DNA of 64,000 nt, from positions 62,001 through 126,000 of the forward strand of contig JAAYDI010000013.1 in assembly GCA_012729315.1 (NCBI GenBank), written 5' to 3'. The notes below the pieces were generated by a model. That model was not told the DNA's origin. It ran no database searches and worked only from the letters and a program-made list of their open reading frames with translations. Shown here in pieces: positions 1-9,573 of the stretch. Each line of letters opens with the position of its first letter. The first letter of the stretch is position 1. This stretch comes from Planctomycetaceae bacterium. Lineage in GTDB: Bacteria; Planctomycetota; Planctomycetia; Pirellulales; Pirellulaceae. A program made the position numbers and the translations under genes.

Positions 1-447
1 TACAGCTTCGGAGCGCGGATCGCCACCGGCGCGGCGCACCTGGCGGGCGGCGGTTCATTGGGCGGCCGTGCGTTGCCACCCCATGTGACCAGCGCGCACA
101 CGATGCGCGCCGTGATACTGGCCGGAGCGCTGCACGCCTCCTGGCTGCGCCCAGGCGGGTACCATGAACGGGCGCGCACCCAACTGGACCACCTGCTGAA
201 CCTCTATAACACCTGCGACCCGGTCCTCAAGCGATACCATCTGCTGGACAAACGCACGCGGGCATCGGCCCTGGGGTTCTCCGGTATGTATACGGCTGAC
301 CTGGTAGAGGCACCGCGGCTCGAACAACTCAACGTGCGGAACATCGTGCAACGTTCGCATGAGCTGGAAGACTACCTCTACAGCCCCCGCCTGTTGCAGC
401 GGATCCGCGAGGTCCTGTTCTGGCAGCCCGCCCCCACGTGGCGCTGA
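1..447 (+). CDS. C-terminal part of an alpha/beta-hydrolase-like protein (5' truncated by window)
   Basis: The reading frame is open from base 1 to the stop at 445-447, so the gene begins upstream of the window. The first visible residues, YSFGARIATGA, look like a nucleophile elbow of the G-x-S-x-G type followed by its helix. AVILAGALHASWL then resembles the next core strand, and LLNLYNTCDPVLKRYHLL the strand carrying the acidic residue. A His in the last 30 residues (QRSHELEDY) could be the catalytic base. This pattern fits a serine alpha/beta hydrolase, but the N-terminal half is missing and the substrate cannot be guessed. The family call is an inference from motif order only. Confidence 0.6.
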   Translation, partial: YSFGARIATGAAHLAGGGSLGGRALPPHVTSAHTMRAVILAGALHASWLRPGGYHERARTQLDHLLNLYNTCDPVLKRYHLLDKRTRASALGFSGMYTADLVEAPRLEQLNVRNIVQRSHELEDYLYSPRLLQRIREVLFWQPAPTWR

Positions 448-546
448 CCCCGCGTTCCCCCACCCCCCCGCCCTCGTGCAATCGCACGCTACACGCTAGG
501 ATGGTACGACTGCCGTTCGAATCGCTGGCGCACCGCGCATTGTCAC

Positions 547-1446
547 ATGACAGAACCTATCGCCTACCTCAACGGTGACTTTATCCCCGCCTCGGAGCTG
601 GTTGTCTCGACGGAGGATCTGGGGTTCTCGCAGGGGGTATCGGTCAGCGAGCGGCTGCGGACATTCCGCGGCCGGCTGTTCCGGCTGGACGAGCATCTCG
701 ACCGGCTGGCGAACTCATTGCGCATCGTGGATCTGCAGCCCGGCCTGTCGATTGCCCGGATTGGCGAACTGGCGAACGAACTGGTGTCGCGCAACGGTCA
801 CCTGCTGCTCGATGGCGACGACCTGGGAGTGTCACTGTTCGTGACGCCTGGCGTGCCCCCCCGCCTGGATCCCACGATCGGCCTGCGCGCCTATCCGCTG
901 CCGTTCGGCCAGTGGGCGTCGTACTACGAGCATGGTCAGGCGCTGACAGAGACCGGCGTGCGGCAGGTGCCGGAGTCCTGCTGGCCGGCGGCACTCAAGT
1001 GCCGCAGCCGCATGCACTACTTCCTGGCCGACCGCTTGGCTCATGCGCTCGATCCCGGTTCGCGCGCGGTGCTGCTCGACCAGGATGGCTCCGTGTCCGA
1101 AGCGTCCACTGCCAACGTGCTGTTCTATCGTCGCGGGGAGGGACTGGTATCGCCGCCCCGGGAACGGATTCTGCCCGGCGTGAGTCTGTCGGTGCTGGCC
1201 GAACTCGCGGCCGGTCTCGCAATCCCGCTGCACTTCCGCAGCTTCCAGCTGGAGGAGCTGGCCGTGGCCGATGAGATCCTGATGTGCAGCACCTCGCCGT
1301 GTGTGTGGCCGGTGACACGGTTGAACGGCCAGCCGCGGGAGCCGGGTGCCGGGGGAGCGATCTTCCAGCAGATCCTGCAGGCCTGGAACGAACTGGTGGG
1401 CGTCGACATTGTCGCCCAGGCGCGGCGGTTCAGTTTCCGGACCTGA
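547..1446 (+). CDS. Class IV PLP-dependent aminotransferase / aminodeoxychorismate lyase-like
   Basis: A 299-residue protein with the fold-type IV layout: an N-terminal strand YLNGDFIPASE, the STEDLGFSQGVSVSERLRT segment, the PLP-binding lysine in AALKCRSRMHYF (about K151), the conserved acidic residue in GSVSEASTAN (about E185) and the C-terminal phosphate-binding region LMCSTSPCVWPVTRLNG. Members act either as branched-chain aminotransferases (IlvE), D-amino acid aminotransferases or 4-amino-4-deoxychorismate lyases (PabC). Its length and divergent N-terminus do not let me choose, although PabC or an IlvE-like role is likely. It starts at the ATG at 547 without a clear ribosome-binding site and ends 5 bp from the convergent GspF-like gene. 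Confidence 0.85.
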   Translation: MTEPIAYLNGDFIPASELVVSTEDLGFSQGVSVSERLRTFRGRLFRLDEHLDRLANSLRIVDLQPGLSIARIGELANELVSRNGHLLLDGDDLGVSLFVTPGVPPRLDPTIGLRAYPLPFGQWASYYEHGQALTETGVRQVPESCWPAALKCRSRMHYFLADRLAHALDPGSRAVLLDQDGSVSEASTANVLFYRRGEGLVSPPRERILPGVSLSVLAELAAGLAIPLHFRSFQLEELAVADEILMCSTSPCVWPVTRLNGQPREPGAGGAIFQQILQAWNELVGVDIVAQARRFSFRT

Positions 1447-1451
1447 TCGCG

Positions 1452-2483
1452 TCACAGCCGTGTCACGGCCAGCGCCATCATCTGCAGCGCCTCGTTGAAG
1501 GGCTTCAGGTACAGCTGCATGAACAGGTGGAACACCAGGAAAACGATCAGCGTAGCCACCAGGATCCAGATCCCGACAGACGCCGCGACCGCCAGGGCCC
1601 CTGTGGCCGACTTGGCCTGCGTCTGATAATCGGCCGACAGTCGGTGGAGCGATTCCGTCTCCGTGCCTGACACTTCGGCCGCGCTAAGCGCCTGCAGGAA
1701 CTCGTCCGGAAAGACCCCCGTTGCGCGCAGCGCCTCGTGGAACTGCCCCCGCCGGGCAATGACCGCCTCCGCCTCCGCGATGTGCCGGGTGTAATACGGC
1801 ATCTGCGCGCTCCGGAGCGCCATGCGGAGGGCGCGCTTCGCGTCGATGCCGGCATTGAGGGCCAGCGAGAGGGTCCAGGAAACGCGGGCCAGCGCCATCG
1901 TCTGCAGGGTCCGGCCCACCACCGGCACATGCAACAACAGCTCGTGCGGCCACGCCCCGAACCAGCCGCGGAGCAGACCGCCAAGCACCACCGCGATCAG
2001 CGCCACCCCGCCGAGGACGATACCCGCATAGATCAGCGCGCCACGCGGTCCCGAAAGCCCGAACACCGCGGTATCACTCAACAGTCCCAGGAACAGGATC
2101 AGCAGGCCGACGATGATCACCGCCCCGACAAGTTCGATGGCGGGCCAGAGCATGCCCAGAACGAATGTCATGCGCAGCCGCAGCAGGTGCTGATAGTGTT
2201 CCGCCAGCCGCAGCAGCACCGACTCCAGATTCCCCGTGGTCTCCCCAACGTCGGTCAACTCGCACACCAGGTCGGGGAAATACGCGCCGCACCCGCGCAT
2301 GCCTTCGGCCAGCGTCGCGCCCCCCTGGACACGCGCGAGCACCTGCGCCATGTGCTCCCGGTACGTCGGATGGCCGCTCGCAGTCTCGCGCTGCAGCACC
2401 GCCCGTATATCCACTCCCGCACGCAGGGCGGTACCCAGCCGGTGACACATCTGGGAGGCCAGCCGGATGCTCATCTGTGCCAT
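1452..2483 (-). CDS. Type II secretion/type IV pilus GspF-PilC-like inner-membrane protein
   Basis: A 343-residue protein with two T2SSF repeats. The first (about 8-130) contains LGTALRAGVDI and GGATLAEGMRGCGAYFP; the second (about 200-320) contains the equivalent ARVSWTLSLALNAGIDAKRALRM. Each is followed by hydrophobic helices: two in the middle (about 107-175) and one at the C-terminus (about 300-330). GspF/PilC proteins form the inner-membrane platform for pseudopilus assembly. No secretin, ATPase or pseudopilin gene is adjacent, so it is a stand-alone copy here. Planctomycetes often carry such dispersed type II secretion-like genes next to their many DUF1559 pseudopilins, one of which lies at 58455-59486. 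Other starts at nearby Met codons are possible. Confidence 0.85.
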   Translation of the reverse strand: MAQMSIRLASQMCHRLGTALRAGVDIRAVLQRETASGHPTYREHMAQVLARVQGGATLAEGMRGCGAYFPDLVCELTDVGETTGNLESVLLRLAEHYQHLLRLRMTFVLGMLWPAIELVGAVIIVGLLILFLGLLSDTAVFGLSGPRGALIYAGIVLGGVALIAVVLGGLLRGWFGAWPHELLLHVPVVGRTLQTMALARVSWTLSLALNAGIDAKRALRMALRSAQMPYYTRHIAEAEAVIARRGQFHEALRATGVFPDEFLQALSAAEVSGTETESLHRLSADYQTQAKSATGALAVAASVGIWILVATLIVFLVFHLFMQLYLKPFNEALQMMALAVTRL

Positions 2484-2663
2484 GTGAGTGACCGCCGCAA
2501 AGACGACCCATGCAGACCATACACAAGACAGATGCCCCGCCTGTCATCAACACTACGTGACTGTTGCAGACAGGTGGAAAACCTGCCCCACCGGGTAGCT
2601 TAAACGGTTGTCAACCCGCTGCCTAGCACTTCCCGTCCGCCCCACTCCAATTCCCGGCCTGTC

Positions 2664-2672
2664 TGCTACAAT
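2664..2672 (+). promoter_or_regulatory. Possible extended -10 promoter upstream of tyrA
   Basis: The sequence TGCTACAAT fits an extended -10 element (TG-n-TACAAT) about 67 bp before the tyrA start. There is no convincing -35 hexamer, so this is a weak, motif-only call. Confidence 0.3.
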
Positions 2673-2707
2673 CACGGTTTCCTGTCGACCACCTTCACGG
2701 GTACGGG

Positions 2708-2731
2708 GTCAGAAACGCTGTCAGAAACGCT
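2708..2731. repeat. 2 x 12-bp perfect tandem duplication before tyrA
   Basis: The 12-bp unit GTCAGAAACGCT occurs twice in direct succession, ending 7 bp before the tyrA start codon. It lies within the presumed leader and leaves no obvious Shine-Dalgarno sequence for tyrA. It belongs to the series of boundary-located tandem duplications seen across the window. Confidence 0.8.
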
Positions 2732-2738
2732 GCCGCTT

Positions 2739-3584
2739 ATGAGACCGTGGGATACCGTTGCCATCGTCGGAGTGGGGCTCATGGGGGGCTCCATCGGCCT
2801 TGCCTTGCAGCAGCGCAAGCTGGCGCGTCGCGTTGTCGGTGTGGGGCGGCGGGTGGCGAGCCTGCGCAAGGCGCGGGAATGCGGCACGGTCACCGAGACC
2901 ACCACACGGCTGGAACGCGGCGTGGCCGAAGCGGATCTGATCATCGTCTGCACACCGGTGGCGGACATCGTCGATCGCGTGTGCGAAGCCGCCCGGCACT
3001 GTCCTCCCGAAGCGCTGATCACGGACGTGGGCAGTACGAAATCCCGCATCGTGCGGGAGCTGGAACGGCGTCTGCGGTCCGGCCCGGCGTTTATCGGCAG
3101 CCATCCGATGGCCGGCAGCGAGAAGACCGGGCCTGCCCACGCCCGGGCGGACCTGCTGGTGGAGCGGGTCACGGTCGTCACGCCGACCCCGCGTACGCGT
3201 GACGCGGATGTGGAGCGGATCGAGCGGTTCTGGGCGGCGCTCGGTGCGCGGGTCGTCCGCATGACGCCGCTGGATCACGATCAGGCCGTGGCGATGACCA
3301 GCCACGCCACGCACCTGGTCGCGGCGGCGTTGGCAGCTGCCACACCGGCCTGCGCGCTGTCGCTGGCGGCCAGCGGCTGGCAGGACACGACGCGGATCGC
3401 CGCCGGCGACCCGCAGCTGTGGGTGCAGATCCTCCTGGCCAACCGCCCGGAGGTGCTCAAATCACTTGGCCAGTTCGAGAAATCGCTCGCGACGTTTCGA
3501 GCGGCCTTAGCGCGTGGCGACGCCACGCGTCTCCTACAACTCTTGGATGCAGGAAAACAGACACGTGACTCTGTGGGAAGTTGA
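2739..3584 (+). CDS. tyrA: Prephenate/arogenate dehydrogenase
   Basis: A 281-residue TyrA-type dehydrogenase that oxidatively decarboxylates prephenate (or arogenate) in tyrosine synthesis. The NAD(P) Rossmann motif GVGLMGGS is at about 11-18. The active-site stretch [12 protein letters not shown] and the diagnostic SHPMAGSE segment (about 121-128, with the substrate-contacting His) are present. The all-alpha C-terminal domain contains the conserved [14 protein letters not shown] helix. There is no fused chorismate mutase or ACT domain, so the enzyme is the short monofunctional form. The gene is followed directly by purL, whose best start overlaps its end by 20 bp, suggesting co-transcription with de novo purine synthesis. 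Confidence 0.9.
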   Translation: MRPWDTVAIVGVGLMGGSIGLALQQRKLARRVVGVGRRVASLRKARECGTVTETTTRLERGVAEADLIIVCTPVADIVDRVCEAARHCPPEALITDVGSTKSRIVRELERRLRSGPAFIGSHPMAGSEKTGPAHARADLLVERVTVVTPTPRTRDADVERIERFWAALGARVVRMTPLDHDQAVAMTSHATHLVAAALAAATPACALSLAASGWQDTTRIAAGDPQLWVQILLANRPEVLKSLGQFEKSLATFRAALARGDATRLLQLLDAGKQTRDSVGS

Positions 3585-6519
3585 CATCTACCCGGTCGAG
3601 GGTGAACGGGACCTGGCCGCCGAATCGATCGCCACGGGCGCTGCAGACCTGGGTCTGGCCCATGCGCTGCCGGTTGCCACCGCGCGCGGGTATCTGCTGG
3701 AAGGACCGTTAGTGGAAGCGGACGTGCGCCGCCTGGCGCGCGAGCTGCTGGCGGACAAAGTCGTCGAGCGGACCGTCGTTGGCCAGCTCGGCGACGAGGT
3801 GCTCCAGGTGCCCCCGGAGGGGACCTCTCTGTGCGTGCACGTGCTGCCCAAGCCGGGGGTCATGGACCCTGTGGCGCTGAGCGCCGAAAGTGCGATTGCG
3901 GACTTCGGCATACCGGTCCACCGCGTCCGCACGCTCAAGAAAATCTGGTTGCCTGCGCTCGAGCCGCCCCGGCTCCAGGCGCTCTGCGGCAAAGTGCTGG
4001 CGAACGACTCGGTGGAGCAGGTCCTGGTCGGGCCGCTGGAATTCCGGCAGTTGGATGTGGGTGCACCCTACGAGTTCCAGCTGGTCCAGGTACCCATCCG
4101 CGGGTTGGATGACGCCGCGCTGGAGCAGTTGAGCCGCACCGGTCAGCTGTATCTGAACCTGGCCGAGATGCAGACGATCCAGCGTTATTTCCGGCAGCTG
4201 GATCGCGATCCGACCGACGTGGAGTTGGAGACGGTGGCGCAGACCTGGAGTGAACACTGCAGCCACAAGACGCTGGCCGGGCGGATTGCCTATCGCGACG
4301 AGACAGGCGTGCGGCAGTTCGACAACATGCTCAAGGAGACGATCTTCGCGGCCACGCAACAGATCCGGCGCGAGCTGGGCGCCGACGACTGGTGCGTGAG
4401 CGTGTTCGAAGACAACGCGGGAATCGTCCGGTTCGACGCGCGGATGAACGTGGTCTTCAAGGTCGAGACGCACAACCATCCATCAGCGCTCGAGCCGTAC
4501 GGCGGCGCCAACACAGGCATTGGCGGGGTGATCCGCGATTCGCTCGGCACCGGGCTGGGTGCCAAGCCGGTGTGCAACACCGACGTGTTTTGTTTTGCGC
4601 CTCCCGACACGCCGCTCGAGCAGCTTCCGCCCGGCGTGCTGCATCCCCGCCGAGTGATGCAGGGCGTGGTGGCCGGCGTGCGGGACTACGGCAACCGGAT
4701 AGGCATTCCGACCATCAACGGCGCGATCTACTTCGATCCGCGTTATCTCGGCAATCCGCTGGTGTTCTGCGGCACGGCGGGCGTGCTGCCGCGCGACAAG
4801 TCGCGGAAGAATCCGCTGGCCGGCGACTACATCGTCGCGATCGGCGGCCGCACTGGCCGCGACGGCATCCACGGTGCCACGTTCAGTTCGGCGGAACTCA
4901 CCAGCGAGAGCGAGACGATCTCCGGAGGGGCCGTGCAGATCGGCAATCCGATCACCGAGAAGATGCTGCTGGATGTCGTGCTGATGGCACGTGACCAGGG
5001 TCTGTATAACGCGATCACCGACTGCGGCGCCGGCGGGTTTTCCAGCGCGGTGGGCGAGATGGGAGAACACATCGGCGCCGAAGTCGCGTTGGAAACCGCG
5101 CCGCTGAAATACGACGGCCTGTCGTACACGGAGATCTGGATCTCCGAGGCCCAGGAGCGGATGGTGCTGTCCGTGTCACCGCACCAGTGGGAGGCCTTCA
5201 AGAGCCTGTGCGATGCGGAGGGGGTGGAGGCGGTCATCATCGGCCGGTTCGTGCCGACCGGACGCCTGCGGCTGACATACTGTGGACACGAAGTGGCCGA
5301 TCTGGACATGCAGTTCCTGCACGGCGGTCGTCCGCCTGTCGTGCGCGACGCGCACTACACGCCGCCGGCCGCGGCGCCGCCGATCACAGCGCCGGACGTG
5401 CCGGACTTCGGCCGCGACCTGTGTGGCATCCTGGGATCGCTCAATGTCGCCAGCAAGGAATGGGTGATCCGCCAGTACGACCACGAGGTGCAGGGGGGGA
5501 GCGTCATCAAACCGCTGGTGGGCGTCGCGAATGACGGTCCGAGCGATGCCGCCGTGGTGCGTCCCTTGCTGGACTCCTACCGCGGCCTGGTGCTGGCCTG
5601 CGGCATGAACCCGCGGTACGGCGATCTCGATCCGTACCACATGGCGGCCAGTGCCATCGACGAAGCGGTCCGCAACTGCGTGGCGGTCGGAGCGGATCCG
5701 CGGCGCATCGCCATTCTCGACAACTTCTGCTGGGGATACACTGACCGCCCGGAAACCCTCGGCTCGCTGGTCCGCGCCGCGCTGGCCTGCCATGATGTGG
5801 CGGTGGCCCTGGGCACGCCGTTCATCAGCGGCAAGGACAGCCTGAACAACGAATTCAGCTACTGGGACGCACAGGGCCAGAAACACACCATCGCGATCCC
5901 CGCGTCGCTGCTGATCAGCGCGCTCGGTCAGATCGCCGACGTGCGGCAGTGCGTTACGATGGATCTGAAGCAGCCGGGCAATCTGCTCTACCAGATCGGC
6001 GCCACACGCGATGAACTCGGCGGGTCCCACTACACCCTGCTTCATGGCCAGTCGGGCGGCAACGTGCCGCAGGTCGATCCGGCACTGGCCCGCCGCACAT
6101 TCCAGACGCTGCACCAGGCGATCTCTTCCGGGCTGCTCCGGAGCTGTCACGACCTGAGCGAAGGGGGCCTGGCGGTCGCGGTAGCGGAAATGGCCTTTGC
6201 CGGTGGCTGGGGGGCCCAGGTAGACGTCGGCACCGTCCCCCACACGCTCGACACGCTGCACGAACCCCTGTCGACCATCGCCCGCCTGTTTGCCGAGTCG
6301 AACACGCGGTTCGTGTGCGAGGTGTCCCCGCCACTGCAGCCGGTCTTTGAAGCGCTGTTGCGCGACAATCAGATCCCCTGGGCTGCGATCGGGTCCGTGC
6401 AGACGTCTCCCCAACTGACGATCGTCATCAGCGACGGCAACAACGCCCGGCGGACGTTGATTGACCTGCCCATCGCGACACTCAAACAAGCCTGGCAGCA
6501 ACCTCTGCAATGGCAGTAG
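3565..6519 (+). CDS. purL: Phosphoribosylformylglycinamidine synthase, PurL with fused N-terminal PurS-like domains
   Basis: About 984 residues from the GTG at 3565, which has AGGA 10 bp upstream and gives the N-terminus [10 protein letters not shown]. ATGs at 3547 and 3514 are alternatives that overlap tyrA more. PurL converts FGAR, ATP and ammonia (delivered from PurQ) to FGAM in purine synthesis. The first 90 residues and the next 90 (with [12 protein letters not shown]) both look like PurS domains. The AIR-synthase-type catalytic region follows, with [31 protein letters not shown] and the repeat half [12 protein letters not shown]. Separate bacterial small PurL proteins are about 740 residues, so the extra 200 or so explain the missing stand-alone purS gene. 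The neighbour purQ supplies the glutaminase. Confidence 0.92.
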   Translation: MTLWEVDIYPVEGERDLAAESIATGAADLGLAHALPVATARGYLLEGPLVEADVRRLARELLADKVVERTVVGQLGDEVLQVPPEGTSLCVHVLPKPGVMDPVALSAESAIADFGIPVHRVRTLKKIWLPALEPPRLQALCGKVLANDSVEQVLVGPLEFRQLDVGAPYEFQLVQVPIRGLDDAALEQLSRTGQLYLNLAEMQTIQRYFRQLDRDPTDVELETVAQTWSEHCSHKTLAGRIAYRDETGVRQFDNMLKETIFAATQQIRRELGADDWCVSVFEDNAGIVRFDARMNVVFKVETHNHPSALEPYGGANTGIGGVIRDSLGTGLGAKPVCNTDVFCFAPPDTPLEQLPPGVLHPRRVMQGVVAGVRDYGNRIGIPTINGAIYFDPRYLGNPLVFCGTAGVLPRDKSRKNPLAGDYIVAIGGRTGRDGIHGATFSSAELTSESETISGGAVQIGNPITEKMLLDVVLMARDQGLYNAITDCGAGGFSSAVGEMGEHIGAEVALETAPLKYDGLSYTEIWISEAQERMVLSVSPHQWEAFKSLCDAEGVEAVIIGRFVPTGRLRLTYCGHEVADLDMQFLHGGRPPVVRDAHYTPPAAAPPITAPDVPDFGRDLCGILGSLNVASKEWVIRQYDHEVQGGSVIKPLVGVANDGPSDAAVVRPLLDSYRGLVLACGMNPRYGDLDPYHMAASAIDEAVRNCVAVGADPRRIAILDNFCWGYTDRPETLGSLVRAALACHDVAVALGTPFISGKDSLNNEFSYWDAQGQKHTIAIPASLLISALGQIADVRQCVTMDLKQPGNLLYQIGATRDELGGSHYTLLHGQSGGNVPQVDPALARRTFQTLHQAISSGLLRSCHDLSEGGLAVAVAEMAFAGGWGAQVDVGTVPHTLDTLHEPLSTIARLFAESNTRFVCEVSPPLQPVFEALLRDNQIPWAAIGSVQTSPQLTIVISDGNNARRTLIDLPIATLKQAWQQPLQWQ

Positions 6520-6537
6520 AGAGGACATGACCGACCT

Positions 6538-7326
6538 ATGCCCACGCCGCGTATCCTAGTGCTGCGTGCCCCGGGAACAAACTGCGACCGCGAAACGGCG
6601 TACGCCTTCGAGCGCGCCGGCGGACAGGCAGACCTGGTGCACATCAACCGCCTGCTGGAAAACCCCAGCCTGCTGGCCGAATACCAGGTGCTGTGCCTGC
6701 CCGGCGGGTTCAGTTACGGGGATGACATCGCGGTCGGCAGAATCCTGGCGAACCAGATCCGGCACCACCTGAGCGAGACGCTGCAGGCGTTCAAGGCGGC
6801 AGAGAAACTGATCCTGGGCATCTGCAACGGATTCCAGGTCCTGCTCAAGTCCGGAGTGCTGCTGCCCGATGACCCGGTAACCGGTCCGCCGGCGACGTTG
6901 ACCTGGAACAGCTCCGGGAAATTCGAGGACCGCTGGGTGCGCCTCGTCACCGATGCCAGCCACTGTGTGTTCCTGCAGGGGATCGAACGCATGTACCTGC
7001 CGGTCGCTCATGCGGGAGGACGCTTCGTCGTGCCGGATCCCACGCGGCTGACACAGCTGAAGAACCAGCAGCAACTGGCCGTCCGCTACTGTGACGAACA
7101 GGCCGGCGTCCAGGACACCGTGCTCCCGTTTCCCGTCAATCCCAGCGGCTCGCTCGCCAACGTGGCCGGAGTCTGCGATGAGACGGGACGCGTGCTCGGG
7201 ATGATGCCACATCCGGAAAGGTATATTGATCCGACCCAACACCCGCGCTGGACGCGCGGCGAGTATCGGGATCCCGGCGATGGTCTGGCCATTTTCGCCA
7301 ACGCCGTCCGGTATTTCACCGCGTAG
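6538..7326 (+). CDS. purQ: Phosphoribosylformylglycinamidine synthase glutaminase subunit
   Basis: A 262-residue class I glutamine amidotransferase that hydrolyses glutamine and channels ammonia to PurL. The nucleophilic cysteine lies in ILGICNGFQVL (about C96), the oxyanion segment is LPGGFSYGDD, and the His-Glu pair is in GMMPHPERY near the C-terminus. The early motif LRAPGTNCDRET is typical of PurQ. The start ATG is 18 bp after the purL stop, with AGAGGA in the gap, so the two subunits are almost certainly one transcript. Confidence 0.93.
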   Translation: MPTPRILVLRAPGTNCDRETAYAFERAGGQADLVHINRLLENPSLLAEYQVLCLPGGFSYGDDIAVGRILANQIRHHLSETLQAFKAAEKLILGICNGFQVLLKSGVLLPDDPVTGPPATLTWNSSGKFEDRWVRLVTDASHCVFLQGIERMYLPVAHAGGRFVVPDPTRLTQLKNQQQLAVRYCDEQAGVQDTVLPFPVNPSGSLANVAGVCDETGRVLGMMPHPERYIDPTQHPRWTRGEYRDPGDGLAIFANAVRYFTA

Positions 7327-7349
7327 AGTCTGGCAACGCAGGTATCATG

Positions 7350-7355
7350 TATAAT
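7350..7355 (+). promoter_or_regulatory. TATAAT -10 box candidate
   Basis: A perfect TATAAT lies 24 bp after the purQ stop and about 155 bp before the next gene. No matching -35 hexamer is evident. It could start a transcript that includes the 14-bp repeats at 7410-7451 in its leader. Confidence 0.35.
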
Positions 7356-7409
7356 GTGGCCGGGAAGGACGCGTGCCAGCTGCGGGTACGCGGCATCGTC
7401 CCTCCGCAC

Positions 7410-7451
7410 AGTCCCCTGTACGTGGTCCCCTGTGCACGGTCCCCTGCACAT
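7410..7451. repeat. 3 x 14-bp tandem repeat in a leader region
   Basis: Three consecutive 14-bp units share GGTCCCCTG and differ in the last bases (GTACGT, GTGCAC, GCACAT), followed by a partial fourth (GGTCC). The variable parts are themselves near-palindromic. The array sits 60 bp before the start of the following gene. Confidence 0.8.
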
Positions 7452-7510
7452 GGTCCGACGGATCGCTTTTCCCTGTAGACCCAGTCCGTGGCGTCACTGG
7501 AGACTCAGTC

Positions 7511-9217
7511 GTGGACGAGTTGCAGCGTCAAGTTCGCCGGGCTTCGCGTCGGATGTTCTGCAGTAGTCTGCTGCGCCACACGACCTGGTCCCTGCTGGCC
7601 GCATTGCTGCTCGCCCTGGTGGCCGTCATCGCGCGGAAACTCTTCCCCCTGCCGGTCGACGGGCGCGTGTGGTGGCTGGCCTGGCTCGCGGGATCCCTGG
7701 CCGCCGGGCTCCTGGCGGGCTGCCTGTGGACGATCGCCCACCGACCTGACCAGCTGGACGCGGCCATCGAGGTGGACCTGCGGTATGGGCTCCAGGAACG
7801 CGTGTCCAGCGCGCTGACGCTCTCGCAGACCGCACAGACAACCGCCATGGGCCGAGCGCTGGTGGAAGACGCGCGTCAGCGCGTGCAGCGGATAGATCTC
7901 CGCGAACGATTCCAGCCGGCCTGGAACTGGCATCCCGTCCTGCCCGTGCTCGCCGCTCTGGCTACCTTCCTGGTCGGCATCGCACTGCCGGACGCAAAAC
8001 CGGACGCCACGGCCGCCGCCCCCGCGACCGAGAACACCAGCCAGCAGGTGCGCCGCGCGATGCAGGAACTCCGCCAGCGACTGGCCGCACGGAAACAGGC
8101 CGCCGATGCCAAACAGTACGACGAGGCAGAGGCGCTGCGGGTGAAACTCGAACAGACCGCCCGTGGCCTGGAACGGTCCGACGCCGATCGCAAAAAGGCG
8201 CTCGTGAAACTCAACAATCTCTCGAAGGAGGTCGCCGATCGGCGCGCGGAACTCCAGGGCGGTCAGCAGCTGCGCGACCAGCTCAAACAGCTGACCAAGA
8301 GCGTCCCGGACGGGCCGGCAGACCGCATCGCCCGGGCCTTGCAGTCCGGCGACCTGCAGACGGCCCTGCAGGAACTGCAACAACTGAGCGATCGGCTGCG
8401 CCGCGACGACCTGACGGCAGCCGAGAGGCAACAGTTGGCCCGACAGCTGCAACAGCTCGCCACAGAACTCAACAAGAGCCTCGGCGCCCGGCAGGAACTG
8501 ATAGAGAAACAACAGGCGCTGCAGCAGAAAATCGACACGCTCAGGCAACAGGGTGATCTGGCGGCCGCCGGCCAGCTGCAGCAGCGGCTCGACCAGTTGC
8601 AGCACCAGCTGGATAACCTGGACACACAGAACCCCGCGCTCGGCCGCCTGGAGTCGCTGGCCAGACAACTCCAAAACTGCGAGCAAGCACTGCAGAACGG
8701 CGACGGCCGGCAGTCCGCTCAACAGCTGGATCAGCTGGCCGAGAACCTCCAGCAACTCCAGAGCCAACTGGAGAACCTCGAGACGCTCGACGCCATGATG
8801 ACCGAGATCGGCGACGCCAAGAGCGCGATGAGTTGCAGCCAGTGCGGCGGCGCCGGCTGCACAGCCTGCCGCACCGCCGGCGCGCAGGATGCCCTGGCCA
8901 ACATGCCAGCTGAGGCCGCTGGAAACGGCATGGCTGCCGGGACCGGAAGCGGCACGCGACCAGAGGCCGAGACCGCCACCGGCGGCTATCGCACACGCGT
9001 CGGTGGGAACCCCCGCGCCGGCGAGGCGGTCCGTACGGGAGACGCCGGGGGACCGAATGTCGCCGGCACCTCACGGGCCGTGATCCAGCAGGAAATCGCC
9101 AGCGCGGTGAGCGACGATCCCGATCCGCTCGCTGAACAGCACTTGCCCCGGCGGGAACGGGAACAGACGCGCGAGTATTTCGAGTTGCTGCGCAAAGGGG
9201 GGGGAAATGACGAATGA
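7511..9217 (+). CDS. Membrane-anchored long coiled-coil protein with a four-cysteine knuckle
   Basis: About 568 residues from the GTG at 7511, chosen because GGAG lies 8 bp upstream and the N-terminus becomes VDELQRQVRRASRR. Hydrophobic helices at about 20-45, 53-76 and 142-161 anchor it in the membrane. From about 175 to 435 the sequence is dominated by Gln, Leu, Glu and Arg heptads (repeated QLQQL and LDQLQ), a long coiled coil. A compact cluster CSQCGGAGCTAC (C442, C445, C450, C453) resembles one DnaJ-type zinc knuckle. The C-terminal 100 residues are Gly/Ala-rich, ending in a charged segment. I do not recognise a characterised function; a scaffold or envelope-spanning role is a guess. Its stop codon lies inside a GAATGAC repeat tract. 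Confidence 0.75.
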   Translation: MDELQRQVRRASRRMFCSSLLRHTTWSLLAALLLALVAVIARKLFPLPVDGRVWWLAWLAGSLAAGLLAGCLWTIAHRPDQLDAAIEVDLRYGLQERVSSALTLSQTAQTTAMGRALVEDARQRVQRIDLRERFQPAWNWHPVLPVLAALATFLVGIALPDAKPDATAAAPATENTSQQVRRAMQELRQRLAARKQAADAKQYDEAEALRVKLEQTARGLERSDADRKKALVKLNNLSKEVADRRAELQGGQQLRDQLKQLTKSVPDGPADRIARALQSGDLQTALQELQQLSDRLRRDDLTAAERQQLARQLQQLATELNKSLGARQELIEKQQALQQKIDTLRQQGDLAAAGQLQQRLDQLQHQLDNLDTQNPALGRLESLARQLQNCEQALQNGDGRQSAQQLDQLAENLQQLQSQLENLETLDAMMTEIGDAKSAMSCSQCGGAGCTACRTAGAQDALANMPAEAAGNGMAAGTGSGTRPEAETATGGYRTRVGGNPRAGEAVRTGDAGGPNVAGTSRAVIQQEIASAVSDDPDPLAEQHLPRREREQTREYFELLRKGGGNDE

Positions 9218-9287
9218 CGAGATACCCAAGGACGAGGGAATGACGAATGACGAATGACGAATGACGAAGAGCCAGGCACGAAGGAAT
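9205..9287. repeat. GAATGAC short tandem repeat tract
   Basis: Two 7-bp units (AAATGAC, GAATGAC) at 9205-9218 and four perfect GAATGAC units at 9238-9265, followed by GCACGAAGGAATGG. The same words (AATGACG, GCACGAAGGAA) build the 48-bp inverted repeat at 29418-29575, so the two loci belong to one repeat family. The tract runs over the stop codon of the preceding gene. Confidence 0.85.
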
Positions 9288-9573
9288 GGCGGGCTGGCCG
9301 TATTGGCGTTACGGGCGAAGCCTGTGGGACATTGAGATGTTGCGCAGGCGGGTGTCAGGTCCGGCCTGGCCGACTCTGGTTCGCGACCCCCGTGTTGTGC
9401 TGATTGACCGTCCGGCCACGCGAGAAAGCGCTGGCCGGTCAAATCGCGCGTTGAGTATCGCGCGCTGAGTTATTGAGTATTTCTAGTCTGGACCCAGAGG
9501 GCCCGCTCGCTGGGATCCTGGCGGCCGTGCCGCGACCGGCGGAACATTGCCCGACACAAGGTGTTACAGTTCT
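9218..9573. other. Intergenic region with repeats and a hairpin
   Basis: No gene is seen here. Besides the GAATGAC tract, an inverted repeat pairs TTGACC (9404-9409) plus GGCCA (9414-9418) with TGGCCGGTCAA (9432-9442). It is followed by two imperfect 14-bp direct repeats (9443-9456 and 9457-9470, ATCGCGCG-T/C-TGAGT). The hairpin has no T-run directly after it, so calling it a terminator would be speculative. Confidence 0.6.

Noticed and set aside
9404-9442. Intrinsic terminator after the coiled-coil gene
   Set aside because: The inverted repeat has a 4-bp bulge and no T-run; kept only as part of the intergenic description.
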